From Oleomonas cavernae (lineage in GTDB: Bacteria > Pseudomonadota > Alphaproteobacteria > Zavarziniales > Zavarziniaceae): a stretch of DNA of 64,000 nt. The notes below the pieces were generated by a model. The model saw only the letters and a program-made list of their open reading frames with translations. It made no database searches and had not been told where the DNA came from. The DNA is taken from assembly GCF_003590945.1 (NCBI RefSeq), contig NZ_QYUK01000011.1, positions 2,198,001 to 2,262,000 on the forward strand, written 5' to 3'. The first letter of the stretch is position 1; every line of letters begins with the position of its first letter. A program made the translations under genes and the position numbers. Shown here in pieces: positions 30,380 through 39,402 of the stretch.

Positions 30380-30708
30380 TCGCCCGCGGCGAGATTTGGA
30401 CGATTGCCGGCGGTGCCGACTATGCCGGCAAGCCGAGGCCGGTGGTGATCATTCAAAGCGCCAATTTCGATCAGCTTGATTCAGTAACGATCTGTCCCTT
30501 TACCACCGACCAAACGGATTTGCCCTTGTTCCGCTTGACCGTGGAGCCATCCGAAAGCAACGGCCTGCGGCTCAGTTCACGCGTGATGGCCGACAAGGCC
30601 ACGACCGTTCCCAAATCCAAATTGGGCCGACATGTCGGACGCCTTTCCGATCAGGACATCAAGCGTCTGGACCGCGCCCTGACCGTTTTCCTGGGGTTGG
30701 CCGGATGA
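30376..30708 (+). CDS. mazF: MazF/PemK-type endoribonuclease toxin
   Basis: This 110-residue toxin starts at TTG 30376 (MIARGEIWTIAGGADYAGKPRPVVIIQS). The 'RGEIWT' strand, 'KPRPVVI' (catalytic Arg), 'VTICPFTTD' (catalytic Ser/Thr) and 'VMADKATTVPKSKLG' are the MazF fold landmarks. It cleaves single-stranded mRNA at short motifs. The weak TTG start and four-base overlap would keep it below the antitoxin. Unusually, its stop overlaps the start of a metabolic gene (ATGA), so the toxin lies inside a longer operon. Confidence 0.88.
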   Translation: MIARGEIWTIAGGADYAGKPRPVVIIQSANFDQLDSVTICPFTTDQTDLPLFRLTVEPSESNGLRLSSRVMADKATTVPKSKLGRHVGRLSDQDIKRLDRALTVFLGLAG

Positions 30709-31598
30709 GCCAATCCGATCAGGCCTCGCCCGAAGACGCGATCCATCGCCTTCTCCTGTGGCAGGGGCCGATCGAGATCAGGCCGCTGTCGGGCGGCATC
30801 ACCAATCGCAACTACGTGGTTAAGGATCGGGCGCGGCGCGCCGTGGTGCGGGTGGGCGGGGATATTCCCGTGCATGGCATCATGCGCTTCAATGAGCACG
30901 CGGCGAGCATTGCCGCCGCCGCCGCCGGGATCTCGCCCCAGGTGCTGGCGACGGCGCCGGGCCTCCTGGTGCTGGAATTCATCGAGGGGCAGACCTTCGA
31001 TGCCGCCATGGTCAGGGCCCGGCGGGACGATTGCCTGGACCTGGTCGCCCGCACCCATCGCGAGATTCCGCAGCATCTGCGCGGGCCGGTGCTGTCGTTC
31101 AACGTCTTCCACGTCGTGCGCGACTATGGCCACACCCTGCGCGACGGCGGCCACCGCCTGCTGGGCGAATTGCCGGCCCTGCTGCACAAGGCGGCGATGC
31201 TGGAAGCAGCAGTCGGGGCGATCGAGCTCGTCTTCGGCCACAACGACCTGCTGGCGGCCAATTTCATCGATGACGGCCGGCGGCTGTGGCTGGTCGACTG
31301 GGACTATGCCGGCTTCAACACGCCCTTGTTCGATCTGGGCGGCCTGTCGTCCAACAACGGCTTCAGCGCCGCCGACGACGAGGCCATGCTGACCCGCTAT
31401 TTCGCCCGCCCGCCCGGCGACGACCTGCGTCGGCGCCTGCGCGCCGTGCAATGCGCCTCGCTGCTGCGCGAGGCGATGTGGAGCATGGTGTCCGAGCTTC
31501 ATTCCACCCTCGCCTTCGATTATGTCGCCTACACGGCCGAGAACCTTGCCCGGTTCAATGCTGCCTGGGGCAGCTTCACGGAAATGGACAAGTCATGA
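30705..31598 (+). CDS. Choline/aminoglycoside kinase-like phosphotransferase
   Basis: This 297-residue APH/choline kinase-fold protein has the nucleotide-binding 'LSGGITNRNYVVKD', Brenner motif 'VFGHNDLLAANFIDDGRRLWLVDWDYAGFNTPLFDLGGL' (catalytic Asp in HND, metal Asp in VDWD). It is likely to phosphorylate choline, ethanolamine or a similar small alcohol. It is translationally coupled at both ends (ATGA overlaps with the MazF toxin upstream and the oxidoreductase downstream). The pairing with a dimethylglycine-dehydrogenase-like gene suggests choline/betaine metabolism. Confidence 0.82.
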   Translation: MSQSDQASPEDAIHRLLLWQGPIEIRPLSGGITNRNYVVKDRARRAVVRVGGDIPVHGIMRFNEHAASIAAAAAGISPQVLATAPGLLVLEFIEGQTFDAAMVRARRDDCLDLVARTHREIPQHLRGPVLSFNVFHVVRDYGHTLRDGGHRLLGELPALLHKAAMLEAAVGAIELVFGHNDLLAANFIDDGRRLWLVDWDYAGFNTPLFDLGGLSSNNGFSAADDEAMLTRYFARPPGDDLRRRLRAVQCASLLREAMWSMVSELHSTLAFDYVAYTAENLARFNAAWGSFTEMDKS

Positions 31599-34036
31599 GT
31601 TTGTTGCCCTCGAGTGCCAAGGTCGTCGTCGTCGGGGGTGGCATCGTCGGCTGTTCCACCGCCTATCACCTGGCCAAGCGCGGGATCGAGGTGCTGCTGA
31701 TCGAGCGCCACCAGCTCACCGCCGGCTCGACCTGGCATGCGGCGGGCCTGGTCGGGCAATTGCGTACCAGCGCCAACATCACCCGCCTGCTGGGCTATTC
31801 CGTCGATCTCTACCGTAAGCTGGAAGCGGAGACCGGCCAGGCCACGGGCTGGAAGATGAACGGCGGCCTGCGCCTGGCCTGCAACCAGGATCGCTGGATC
31901 GAGGTCAAGCGCCAGGCCACCACGGCGCGCAGCTTCGGCCTGGAGATGCACCTGCTGTCGCCTAAGGAAGCGCTGGACCTGTGGCCGCTGATGACCATCG
32001 ACGACCTGGTCGGCGCCGCCTTCCTGCCGACCGACGGCCAGGCCAGCCCGTCCGACATCACCCAGGCCCTGGCCAAGGGGGCCCGCATGGCCGGGGCCAA
32101 GCTGGTCGAAGGCGTGTCGGCCCAGGATTTCGTGATCGAGAACGAACGGGTGGCGGGCCTGGTCACCGACCAGGGCACCATCCGCACGGAGAAGGTCGTG
32201 CTGTGCTGCGGCCTGTGGACCCGCACATTGGCCGCCAGGGCCGGGGTCAACGTGCCGCTGGCCCCGGTTCATCACCAGTACCTGATGACCGAGACGATCG
32301 CCGGCGTCACCGGCAGCCTGCCCACCCTGCGCGATCCCGACCGTCTCACCTACTACAAGGAGGAAGTCGGCGGCCTGGTCATGGGCGGTTACGAGGCCAA
32401 CCCGATCCCCTGGAAGGGCGAAAGCGCGCCCGACGACTTCGCGTTCCGCCTGCTCGACGACGATTTCGACCATTTCGAGCCCTTGATGGAACTGGCCCTG
32501 GGCCGGGTGCCGGCGCTGAGCACGGTCGGCGTCAAGCAGATGATCAACGGGCTGGAAAGCTTCACGCCCGACGGCAACTGGATGATCGGCGAGGCGCCGG
32601 AGCGCAAGGGCCTGTTCGTGGGCGCCGGCTTCAATGCCTTCGGCATCGCCTCGGCCGGCGGGGCCGGCATGGCGCTGGCCGAATGGGTGGCGGACGGCGA
32701 GCCGCCCTACGACCTGTGGCCGGTCGACATCCGCCGCTTCGGCCGCAACCACCTGGACACGGATTTCGTGCGCAACCGCACGCTGGAAGCCTATGGCAAG
32801 CACTACACCATCGCCTGGCCGGCGGAGGAGTATCGCTCGTGCCGGCCGCTGCGCCGCTCCCCGCTTTACGAGATCCTGAAGGCCAAAGGCGCCTGCTTCG
32901 GCGAGAAGATGGGCTTCGAGCGGCCCAACTGGTACGCCGGCCCCGGCGAGGTGCCCGGGGACGAATATTCCTTCACCCGGCCCAACTGGTTTGCGGCGGT
33001 GGGGCGCGAGCACAAGGCGGCGCGGGAGGCGGCCGTGCTGTTCGACCAGACCAGTTTCGCCAAGGCCATGCTGGTGGGCCACGGGGCGGAAGCCGCGCTG
33101 TCGTGGATCGCTGCCAACGATGTCGCCAAGCCGGTGGGCAAGGTGATCTATACCCAGATGCTGAACGCCAGGGGCGGCATCGAATGCGACCTGACCGTCG
33201 CCAGGCTGGGCCCTGACCGCTATTACGTCGTCACCGGCACGGGCTTCGTTACCCACGATTTCGACTGGATCCGCAGCAATATCCCGGCCGGGCTGGACGC
33301 GACCCTGGTCGAGGTCACCTCGGCCTATGCGACCCTGGTACTGATGGGCCCCAACGCCCGCCGCATCCTGGAAAAGATCACGCAGGACGATGTCTCGAAT
33401 GCCGGCTTCCCCTTTGCTTGCGTGCGGGAAATCCGCATCGCCGGCGCGCCGGTGCTGGCGATCCGTATCACCTATGTCGGCGAATTGGGGTGGGAGCTGC
33501 ATGTGCCCGCCGAATTCGCGGTGACCGTCTACGAGGCGTTGACCAGGGCCGGCGCCGACCAGGGCCTGGTCGATGCCGGCTACCGCGCGCTGGAAACCCT
33601 GCGCCTGGAGAAGGGCTACCGCGCCTGGGGCTCGGACATCGGGCCCGACCACTCGCCGCAGATGGCCGGCCTGGGCTGGGCGGTGAAGCTCAAATCCGGC
33701 ATTCCCTTCCTGGGGCGCGAGGCCCTGATTGCGGCGAAGGACAAGCCCCTGCCCCGCCTGATGGCCGGCTTTGCCGTCGACGACCCGCGCGCCGTGCTGC
33801 TGGGCCGCGAGACCATCTATCGCAACGGCGCGCGGGTGGGCTGGCTTTCCAGCGGCGGCTTCGGCTATACCGTGGGCCACGCAGTGGGTTACGGCTATGT
33901 CCGCGATGCCGCCGGGGTCGACCGTGGCCATGTCCTGTCGGGCAGCTACGAGCTGGAAATCGCGACGGAGCGGTTCCCGGCCCGCGTTTCGCTGGAGCCG
34001 TTCTACGACCCCAAGGGCGACAAGGTCAGGGCCTGA
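31595..34036 (+). CDS. Dimethylglycine/sarcosine dehydrogenase-like FAD protein with GcvT domain
   Basis: This 813-residue protein starts at ATG 31595 (MSLLPSSAKVVVVGGGIVGCSTAYHLAKRG). The N-terminal DAO/FAD domain (about 8-380) includes 'GSTWHAAGLVG', whose His is the site of covalent FAD attachment in dimethylglycine dehydrogenase. A linker FAO_M-type domain (about 385-440) and a GcvT aminomethyltransferase domain (about 445-810, 'DSPHSPQMAGLGWAVKL'-like region) follow. It oxidatively demethylates N-methylglycines and passes C1 units to tetrahydrofolate. It is last in the mazEF-kinase operon. Confidence 0.88.
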   Translation: MSLLPSSAKVVVVGGGIVGCSTAYHLAKRGIEVLLIERHQLTAGSTWHAAGLVGQLRTSANITRLLGYSVDLYRKLEAETGQATGWKMNGGLRLACNQDRWIEVKRQATTARSFGLEMHLLSPKEALDLWPLMTIDDLVGAAFLPTDGQASPSDITQALAKGARMAGAKLVEGVSAQDFVIENERVAGLVTDQGTIRTEKVVLCCGLWTRTLAARAGVNVPLAPVHHQYLMTETIAGVTGSLPTLRDPDRLTYYKEEVGGLVMGGYEANPIPWKGESAPDDFAFRLLDDDFDHFEPLMELALGRVPALSTVGVKQMINGLESFTPDGNWMIGEAPERKGLFVGAGFNAFGIASAGGAGMALAEWVADGEPPYDLWPVDIRRFGRNHLDTDFVRNRTLEAYGKHYTIAWPAEEYRSCRPLRRSPLYEILKAKGACFGEKMGFERPNWYAGPGEVPGDEYSFTRPNWFAAVGREHKAAREAAVLFDQTSFAKAMLVGHGAEAALSWIAANDVAKPVGKVIYTQMLNARGGIECDLTVARLGPDRYYVVTGTGFVTHDFDWIRSNIPAGLDATLVEVTSAYATLVLMGPNARRILEKITQDDVSNAGFPFACVREIRIAGAPVLAIRITYVGELGWELHVPAEFAVTVYEALTRAGADQGLVDAGYRALETLRLEKGYRAWGSDIGPDHSPQMAGLGWAVKLKSGIPFLGREALIAAKDKPLPRLMAGFAVDDPRAVLLGRETIYRNGARVGWLSSGGFGYTVGHAVGYGYVRDAAGVDRGHVLSGSYELEIATERFPARVSLEPFYDPKGDKVRA

Positions 34037-34039
34037 GGC

Positions 34040-34444
34040 TCAGAAGTCCACCAGCACCGTCATCGGCTCGCCGCGGACGGCCGAGGCCAGCGCGACCACT
34101 TGGGTGAAGCGGCAGGCGGTGTGACGCGTGGCGGCGTGGGCGCCGTTGCCCACCTGCGCGCTGGGTACCACCGCCACGGTGGCGAGGCAGGCGACACTCG
34201 ACGAGCAGTCGACCCCCAGGCCGGCGAACTGGCCGGTCGTCACATCGGCCGAGACCCCGCAGCGCGGCGCCACCTCGGCCGTGACCCTGAAGGTGGTGGC
34301 GCGAAAACGCACCGCCTGGTCGATCCCGTCGACGGCACTGCCGGCCGACAACCGGTCACGCGGGCCGATCACCTCGTCGCCCAGCGCGCCGGCAAGCGGC
34401 ACCCCGACGATGAAGAGAATGGCGAGCAGGCGGGCCGCGGTCAT
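34040..34444 (-). CDS. Secreted pilin-like protein, last gene of Csu-type operon
   Basis: This 134-residue protein has a signal peptide (MTAARLLAILFIVGVPLAGA). The body ends in 'AVRGEPMTVLVDF', similar in form to the terminal strand of SCPU/Csu pilins, and four Cys could form disulfides. The family match is weak. It begins two bases after the stop of the preceding SCPU gene, so it belongs to the pilus operon and may be a minor subunit or tip component. Confidence 0.6.
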   Translation of the reverse strand: MTAARLLAILFIVGVPLAGALGDEVIGPRDRLSAGSAVDGIDQAVRFRATTFRVTAEVAPRCGVSADVTTGQFAGLGVDCSSSVACLATVAVVPSAQVGNGAHAATRHTACRFTQVVALASAVRGEPMTVLVDF

Positions 34445-34446
34445 GA

Positions 34447-35001
34447 TCAGTAGCTCAAGGTCCAGGTGAGAGTGTCGTTATAGGTGCCTGGCACCAGGCT
34501 CGTCTGGCCATAGAAAACGCGGCCGTAGAAATTGTGGACGATGCTGCAGGCGGATTTTCCCAGGATGAGGATGGAGCCGATGTCGCAGGTGCCGGTCACC
34601 GTCGATGTCGACGAGGTCCCGTTGCCCAGAATCTGCGTACCGGCGGTGTCCTTGAAAATATTGTAGTTGGCCAGCGTGCTGCCGGTCGTGAGCTTCAGCT
34701 TGCGCGGCGTGAAACTGGAACTCGAATTGATGCCCGCATTGAGGCTGAGGGTGTAGGGGAAGCTGGTCGAGAGGATGCCGGTTGCCTGGCAGGCGACCGT
34801 TATGGTCCCGCCGACTGTCGCATCGGTCTGGGAGAACGGGTCATAGGCGCCAAAATTCAGGCTGCTGGCCGTCGAGAGCGTGCAGGTGCAGGTGGTCAGC
34901 AGGCCGCAGATGATCGCTTGGGCGTCACGCGCCTGGAACAGCAGCGCACCCGCGCACAGGATCGCGAAACCGGCCAGCCGCTTGAGGGCGTGCAGGCTCA
35001 T
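34447..35001 (-). CDS. SCPU (spore coat U)-domain pilin, possible tip subunit
   Basis: This 184-residue exported SCPU-domain protein has a signal 'RLAGFAILCAGALLFQARDAQA'. Its Cys-rich N-strand 'CGLLTTCTCTLSTASSLNFGAYDPF' and C-terminal 'LVPGTYNDTLTWTLSY' are typical. The start overlaps the usher stop (ATGA). A position after the usher corresponds to CsuE, the tip adhesin, in Csu operons, although this protein is shorter than usual CsuE (about 330 residues). Confidence 0.8.
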   Translation of the reverse strand: MSLHALKRLAGFAILCAGALLFQARDAQAIICGLLTTCTCTLSTASSLNFGAYDPFSQTDATVGGTITVACQATGILSTSFPYTLSLNAGINSSSSFTPRKLKLTTGSTLANYNIFKDTAGTQILGNGTSSTSTVTGTCDIGSILILGKSACSIVHNFYGRVFYGQTSLVPGTYNDTLTWTLSY

Positions 35002-37399
35002 GGCGGCCCCTCCACGCAGGTCACCGGCCCGAGCTTGGGCAGGGCTTCGGAGTCCGCAGGCTTGGCCGGGGCCGTGAAGCGGCAGGTTCCACCGCCGAAG
35101 GCGATGCTGCCCGCCACCGCCTGCGACAGATCCGAGATGAAAACCTCGCCGTCATAGCCGGTGAAGGAGGCGTCGACGCCGCCCTCGAACGTCACCTCGG
35201 CGCCGGCCGGCGGCCAGGTGCCGTCGGCGCGCTTGACGATCACGATGGCGCTGGACTGGCGCTTGACCGGGAACCGCGCCACCACCGCCCCGCGCGAGCG
35301 CGGCACGATCAGCACCCGGTCGGAATCGACCGTGGCATCGATCGGCAGGTCGCGCGGTTCAAGGCGCACGTCGTTCTGTTCATAGGCGCGGACATTGGGG
35401 ATCAGCAAACGGCCGTCGGCATCGGTCTTGCCCACCGCCTGGTTGTCGCGATAGACCGTGACATCGCCGTAGCCCGGCACCGTGACGACCGAAACACTGT
35501 CATGGATCTGTTCGGTGGCGAAGACGCCGCCACCCGCGGCGACAACCCCGCCCGAGGCCGCGAGCTGCAGCCCATACTGGTCGCCGTCGATGCTGGCCGT
35601 CGCATCGAAGGCGCCGTGCGGCGTGGTCCAGTCGACCCGGCCGATGCCGCGGTCGAGCAGGTCGCCGTTGCCCAGGTCGGCGCGAAGCTCGTAGTCGAAG
35701 CCGTAGAGGCCGTCGCGCTGCTGGCGCAGGTCGACGCTGCCATAGGTGCCGGTATTGTCGTGACCGACCTGGGCCGTGGCGCTGCGGCGAGAGCCGAACA
35801 CCGTCGTCCACAGCAAGGCGAGCGTGCGCTGATCATCGCTGTTGCCGACATCGTTGGGCTGAGATTCCGCCGCGATCAGGCTGAGCGTGGTGCGATCGGT
35901 CAAGCGCACGGCATAGGTGGCGGTTGAAACCGTGGGCAGCGATCCATCGGAAAAGCGCAGCCGGCCATAGCCCACCGACAGGCTGCCCAGGGTGCCCAGA
36001 TTGACCCCGACATTGGCCTGGGCGCGCCCGATCAGGCGGCGGTCGTCAGGCTCCGCCGGGTTGGCGTCCATCTGGGTGAAATTCTCGCTTGCCCGTTCCC
36101 ACACGCCCGAGACCGAGCCGATGCTGCCCAGGCGCTGAAAGCCGACATTCCACAGCCAGCCGTCGCCGAAGCGATCGCTTTGCGATATCGCATAGGTTCC
36201 CGAGAGCTGGCCGATACGGGGCAGGATCAGCACGGCCCCCCGCCGAGCTGGTAGCGGTCGGCCTGCAGCTCGCCATGTACCTCGGCGGTCAGCCAATCGG
36301 TCAGTCCCAGCCGGTGGGTGCCCGACAGGAAGGCGTCGCCATAGTCGAAGCTGCGGCGGCCATAGTCGTCGCGCAGGGCACCCAGCTCGTAGGAATATTC
36401 CTGCGTCCCGGCCGCCAGCGCGTCGCCGCTGACATAGTAGGACGAGGTGATGACCTGCTCACGCCCCAGCAGGTCGCGCACCACCAGGCGCGTCTCGCCC
36501 GCCCCGGTGGTAACCGGCAGATCGTTGAACGAGAACGGGCCGGCCGGCAGGCTGCCCGTGTAACGCAAGACATTATCGACGTAGAGCGCCACCGACGCGT
36601 CGTTGTCGAGGTAACCGGCCAGGCCCGGGGCGCCGAACTTGTACTGCCCGGGACGCAGGTTGAAATCGGTCGAGAACTGGATGCCGCCGAAGCGGACCTG
36701 CTGGGCAAAACTCGAATAGCCGGAAACGGAATCGCCCACCCGCAGCCGGGTCAGGTTGTCGGGATTGTCGTAGGTATAAGTGCTCTCGAGACGTACCGCG
36801 CTGTCGGTGGATTGGGTATCGCCACTGCGCGCCCCGCCCCCGATCCCGCCATCCAGCCGCATCCGCCCCAACCCGCTGTTGGTCAGCGAGCCGTAGGGGC
36901 CGGACAGTACTCCCTCGACCGCGCCGCTGCCCAGCGCGTAGGTCTCGGTGGTGGCAAGTGCCGCATCGTAATTGAGGAACAAGGACCAGTCGCGGCTGGT
37001 GGGCGGTACCAGCGGGCCACGGCCGAAGTTCACGCTGGTCGCCTGCATGGCCGTCTGGGGCAGGCTCAAGAGCAAGACCTGCCGCCCCTCGTCCAGCGAT
37101 ACGGCCATCGGCTGCAACGCCGACAACAGCCGATAGACATCGCCATCGATTTCGAGCGCCACACCATCGGGGATATTGAGGCGCAGGGCGGCCAGGTCCG
37201 CATCGCGGATCAGGTAGTCGCCCCCCCGGCGGCGCACCACCGCGGCCAGGTCGCTGGGCCGGCCATTGATCTCGAAGCCGACGAACAGGGTCTCGTCCGC
37301 TGCCGCACCGTCGCCGGCCGGCAGCGGTTGCTGTGCCCGGGACAGGCCGGGCTGCATGGCCAACGCGGCCAGAAGCACGGCGGCCCTGGCGGCGGACAA
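34998..37399 (-). pseudogene. Outer-membrane fimbrial usher (CsuD type), frameshifted
   Basis: Two overlapping frames together encode one usher of about 800 residues. The first has 'LFVGFEINGRPSDLAAVVRR', 'VNFGRGPL', 'LRYTGSLPAGPFSFNDLPV' and 'LVVRDLLGREQVITSSYYVS', and stops after 'ADRYQLGGG'. The second resumes at 'AVLILPRIGQLSGTYAISQSD' and ends with a plug/C-terminal domain 'GYDGEVFISDLSQAVAGSIAFGGGTCRF'. One G missing from a run of six (plus strand C 36236-36241) explains the break. The start is TTG 37399, just after the chaperone stop. The usher forms the secretion pore for chaperone-bound pilins. Confidence 0.82.
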
Positions 37400-37403
37400 T
37401 CGC

Positions 37404-38135
37404 TCAATGCCCGCCGATGACCTGCTCGACGCCGCCCTGATCGCTTTCGGCGGCGATCTTGGCCCCGGCCGGCAGCGAGCCGACCCCGGCGAGCGGCCAG
37501 TCGCGTGTCTGTCCCGGCAGGACATAGCCCCCAACCTCGATCGTTGCCAGGGTCCGCTCGCCGTCGACGACGCGCATCTTGCCCAGCTGCAGGTGGATAT
37601 TACCGGTGTTTTGGAAACGCAACACGACACTGCCGCCCTGTTTGGCGGCCGCCCACGCACCGCCCGGCCGGGCACCGCCGTTGGGGGCAATGAAGACAGG
37701 CACCGAGATGCGCAGGACGGTTTGCAGCGCCGTTGCGCCCTGCGGCGGGGTTTCGGGGACTTCCTGGAGGAAGGCACGATAGCTGCCCTCGTTCGGCCCC
37801 AGGATCTGGCGATTGGCGAGACCAAAGCGGACAAGCTGCTGCTGGCCGGGTTCCAGACGGAACTGGGGCGGGTTGACCAGCACGTCGCGCGTGGCGGCAT
37901 ATTCATCCTCGCCCGCTGCCTGGGCCCAGCTCATCACGCTGGCCTGGACGAGCAGCGCGGCGGGGCCGTTGTTGGTGACATAGATCGCCATGACCGGCTG
38001 ATCGCCCGAAAGCTCCACCCGCACCGGCGAGACCTGAATCGAACTGGCCGAGGCCGGGTGGCTGGCGAAGGCAGCGCCGCAAAGGACAAGGGCGGCAAGC
38101 CATTGCACCAGCGGCAGGCGCCACAACCGACTCAT
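37404..38135 (-). CDS. Periplasmic pilus chaperone (CsuC/PapD-like)
   Basis: This protein of about 243 residues starts at ATG 38135 behind AGGAGGGGATGTG. After the signal peptide ('WLAALVLCGAAFASHPASA') come two Ig-like domains. The first contains 'ISVPVFIAP', and the G1 donor-strand region follows 'IQVSPVRVELSGDQP'. 'QQQLVRFGLANRQILGPNEGSYRAFLQEVP' is typical of archaic (Csu) chaperones. It delivers pilin subunits to the adjacent usher, whose start lies just beyond its stop. Confidence 0.9.
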   Translation of the reverse strand: MSRLWRLPLVQWLAALVLCGAAFASHPASASSIQVSPVRVELSGDQPVMAIYVTNNGPAALLVQASVMSWAQAAGEDEYAATRDVLVNPPQFRLEPGQQQLVRFGLANRQILGPNEGSYRAFLQEVPETPPQGATALQTVLRISVPVFIAPNGGARPGGAWAAAKQGGSVVLRFQNTGNIHLQLGKMRVVDGERTLATIEVGGYVLPGQTRDWPLAGVGSLPAGAKIAAESDQGGVEQVIGGH

Positions 38136-38192
38136 CACATCCCCTCCTCGAACGGCATCCCCGATGGAAGGTTAGAGGATGTGCCGGTTACA

Positions 38193-38705
38193 TCAATACC
38201 AGACCGTGACCGTCACGGTGTCGGCATAGCTGCCGGGGGCCACATACTGCGCTGCAGCAACCGAGCCGTTGATCGTGACGTTGACCGCGGCACCGGTGCC
38301 CGTACCGTCGACCGTGTCCGTGCCGCCCGTCGTGTCGTTGCCCCAGTTGCTGCCCAGATGGGAGCCGCCATTGGTGCCGATCGTCAGCGAGTAGGCCAGC
38401 AGGTCGGTGCCGGTGGTCAACTCCATCTGGCGCGTGGTCACCGAAGCGCCGTTGACGCCTTCATCGGCGCCGACCCGGTAGGCGGTGCCATTGGTGCAGG
38501 TCACCACCAGGGTGGTCGAACCGCTGCGGGCCGACCCCGGGTCATAGGCGCCGAAGGCCAGGTTCCCGATCGACGTGCTGCAGGACGCCGCCACCGAGGC
38601 CGTGACCTGGAAGCTTGGACCGGCGTGGTCGCTGGCCGCCTGGGCCGCGCCGATCGCCAAGGCTGCGAGGCCCAAGGCCCCGATAACCGCTGATGCCGAA
38701 CGCAT
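38193..38705 (-). CDS. SCPU-domain pilin subunit
   Basis: This 170-residue exported SCPU-domain protein starts at ATG 38705. The signal ends 'AIGAAQAASD'. 'FQVTASVAASCSTSIGNLAFGAYDPGSARSG' is the family N-strand and 'VAPGSYADTVTVTVWY' the terminal strand. It is probably a structural or linker subunit (CsuA/CsuB-like). It lies 57 bases upstream of the chaperone stretch, in the same orientation. Confidence 0.85.
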   Translation of the reverse strand: MRSASAVIGALGLAALAIGAAQAASDHAGPSFQVTASVAASCSTSIGNLAFGAYDPGSARSGSTTLVVTCTNGTAYRVGADEGVNGASVTTRQMELTTGTDLLAYSLTIGTNGGSHLGSNWGNDTTGGTDTVDGTGTGAAVNVTINGSVAAAQYVAPGSYADTVTVTVWY

Positions 38706-38886
38706 GCGCTTAGTCTCCCATAGTGTAGCCCAGGCCGCCAATGACGGCATGCCCAGCCACCTTTCCGCAGCCTCTGCGCATAAAGTTAAAATCGGGTAAA
38801 GTCCGCAATAGAGTCCCGAATAGGCTGACAGCACCGTTCATCTATTCGGATGGCCGGGGACATACAGCCCATCCAGGATCGGCCAT

Positions 38887-39387
38887 TCAATAATTGATCG
38901 TGACGTTGACCGTATCCTTGTAGCTGTCGACGCGGGGAAACTGGCCGATCGGGATCCGCCCGTAGACGGTCAGAGTCTGGGCCGTGCCGCTTCCCGTCCC
39001 GGCGGCGGTGCCGGAGCCGCCCGTTCCGTCGCCCCACAATTGCGAGCGTCCCGCATCGGTGTAGAGGGAATAGATCAGCGTCTGGGTGGTAAAGGTCAGT
39101 CCGGTCATCCGGCGCTGGGCAAACGTCGCCCCGGCCCCGGTCCCCAGCCCCAGCTTCACCGCATAGGTCGTGGTATTGGTGCAGGTCACCTGCAAGGTGG
39201 TCGCGGCGTCGCCCGGCGCCGGCGCCAACGGGTTGTAGGCGCCGAAATCGAGATCGCTGGCGGTGACGATGCAGTTGGCCGCGACAGTCATGGTCGGCGT
39301 CATCACCGCGGTGGCGGTATCCGCATGCGCCGTCGATGCCATGGCGAGAACGGCGACAATCGTCGACAGGCCGGCCGGGCTTCGCAT
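38887..39387 (-). CDS. SCPU-domain major pilin (CsuA/B-like)
   Basis: This 166-residue exported SCPU pilin starts at ATG 39387 with GGAGG at a good distance. The signal is 'LSTIVAVLAMASTAHAD', the family strand is 'MTVAANCIVTASDLDFGAYNPLAPAPGD', and it ends 'RVDSYKDTVNVTINY'. It is the first gene of the pilus operon, as CsuA/B is. Only 15 bases separate it from the stop of the upstream crotonase gene, so a private promoter must lie inside that gene, or the pilus is read through from it. Confidence 0.87.
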   Translation of the reverse strand: MRSPAGLSTIVAVLAMASTAHADTATAVMTPTMTVAANCIVTASDLDFGAYNPLAPAPGDAATTLQVTCTNTTTYAVKLGLGTGAGATFAQRRMTGLTFTTQTLIYSLYTDAGRSQLWGDGTGGSGTAAGTGSGTAQTLTVYGRIPIGQFPRVDSYKDTVNVTINY

Positions 39388-39402
39388 GGTTGCCTCCATC
39401 CC

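Noticed and set aside
37400-37906. N-terminal part of the long usher frame that runs back into the chaperone gene
   Set aside because: It overlaps the chaperone in another frame and lacks similarity. The usher signal peptide begins near TTG 37399.
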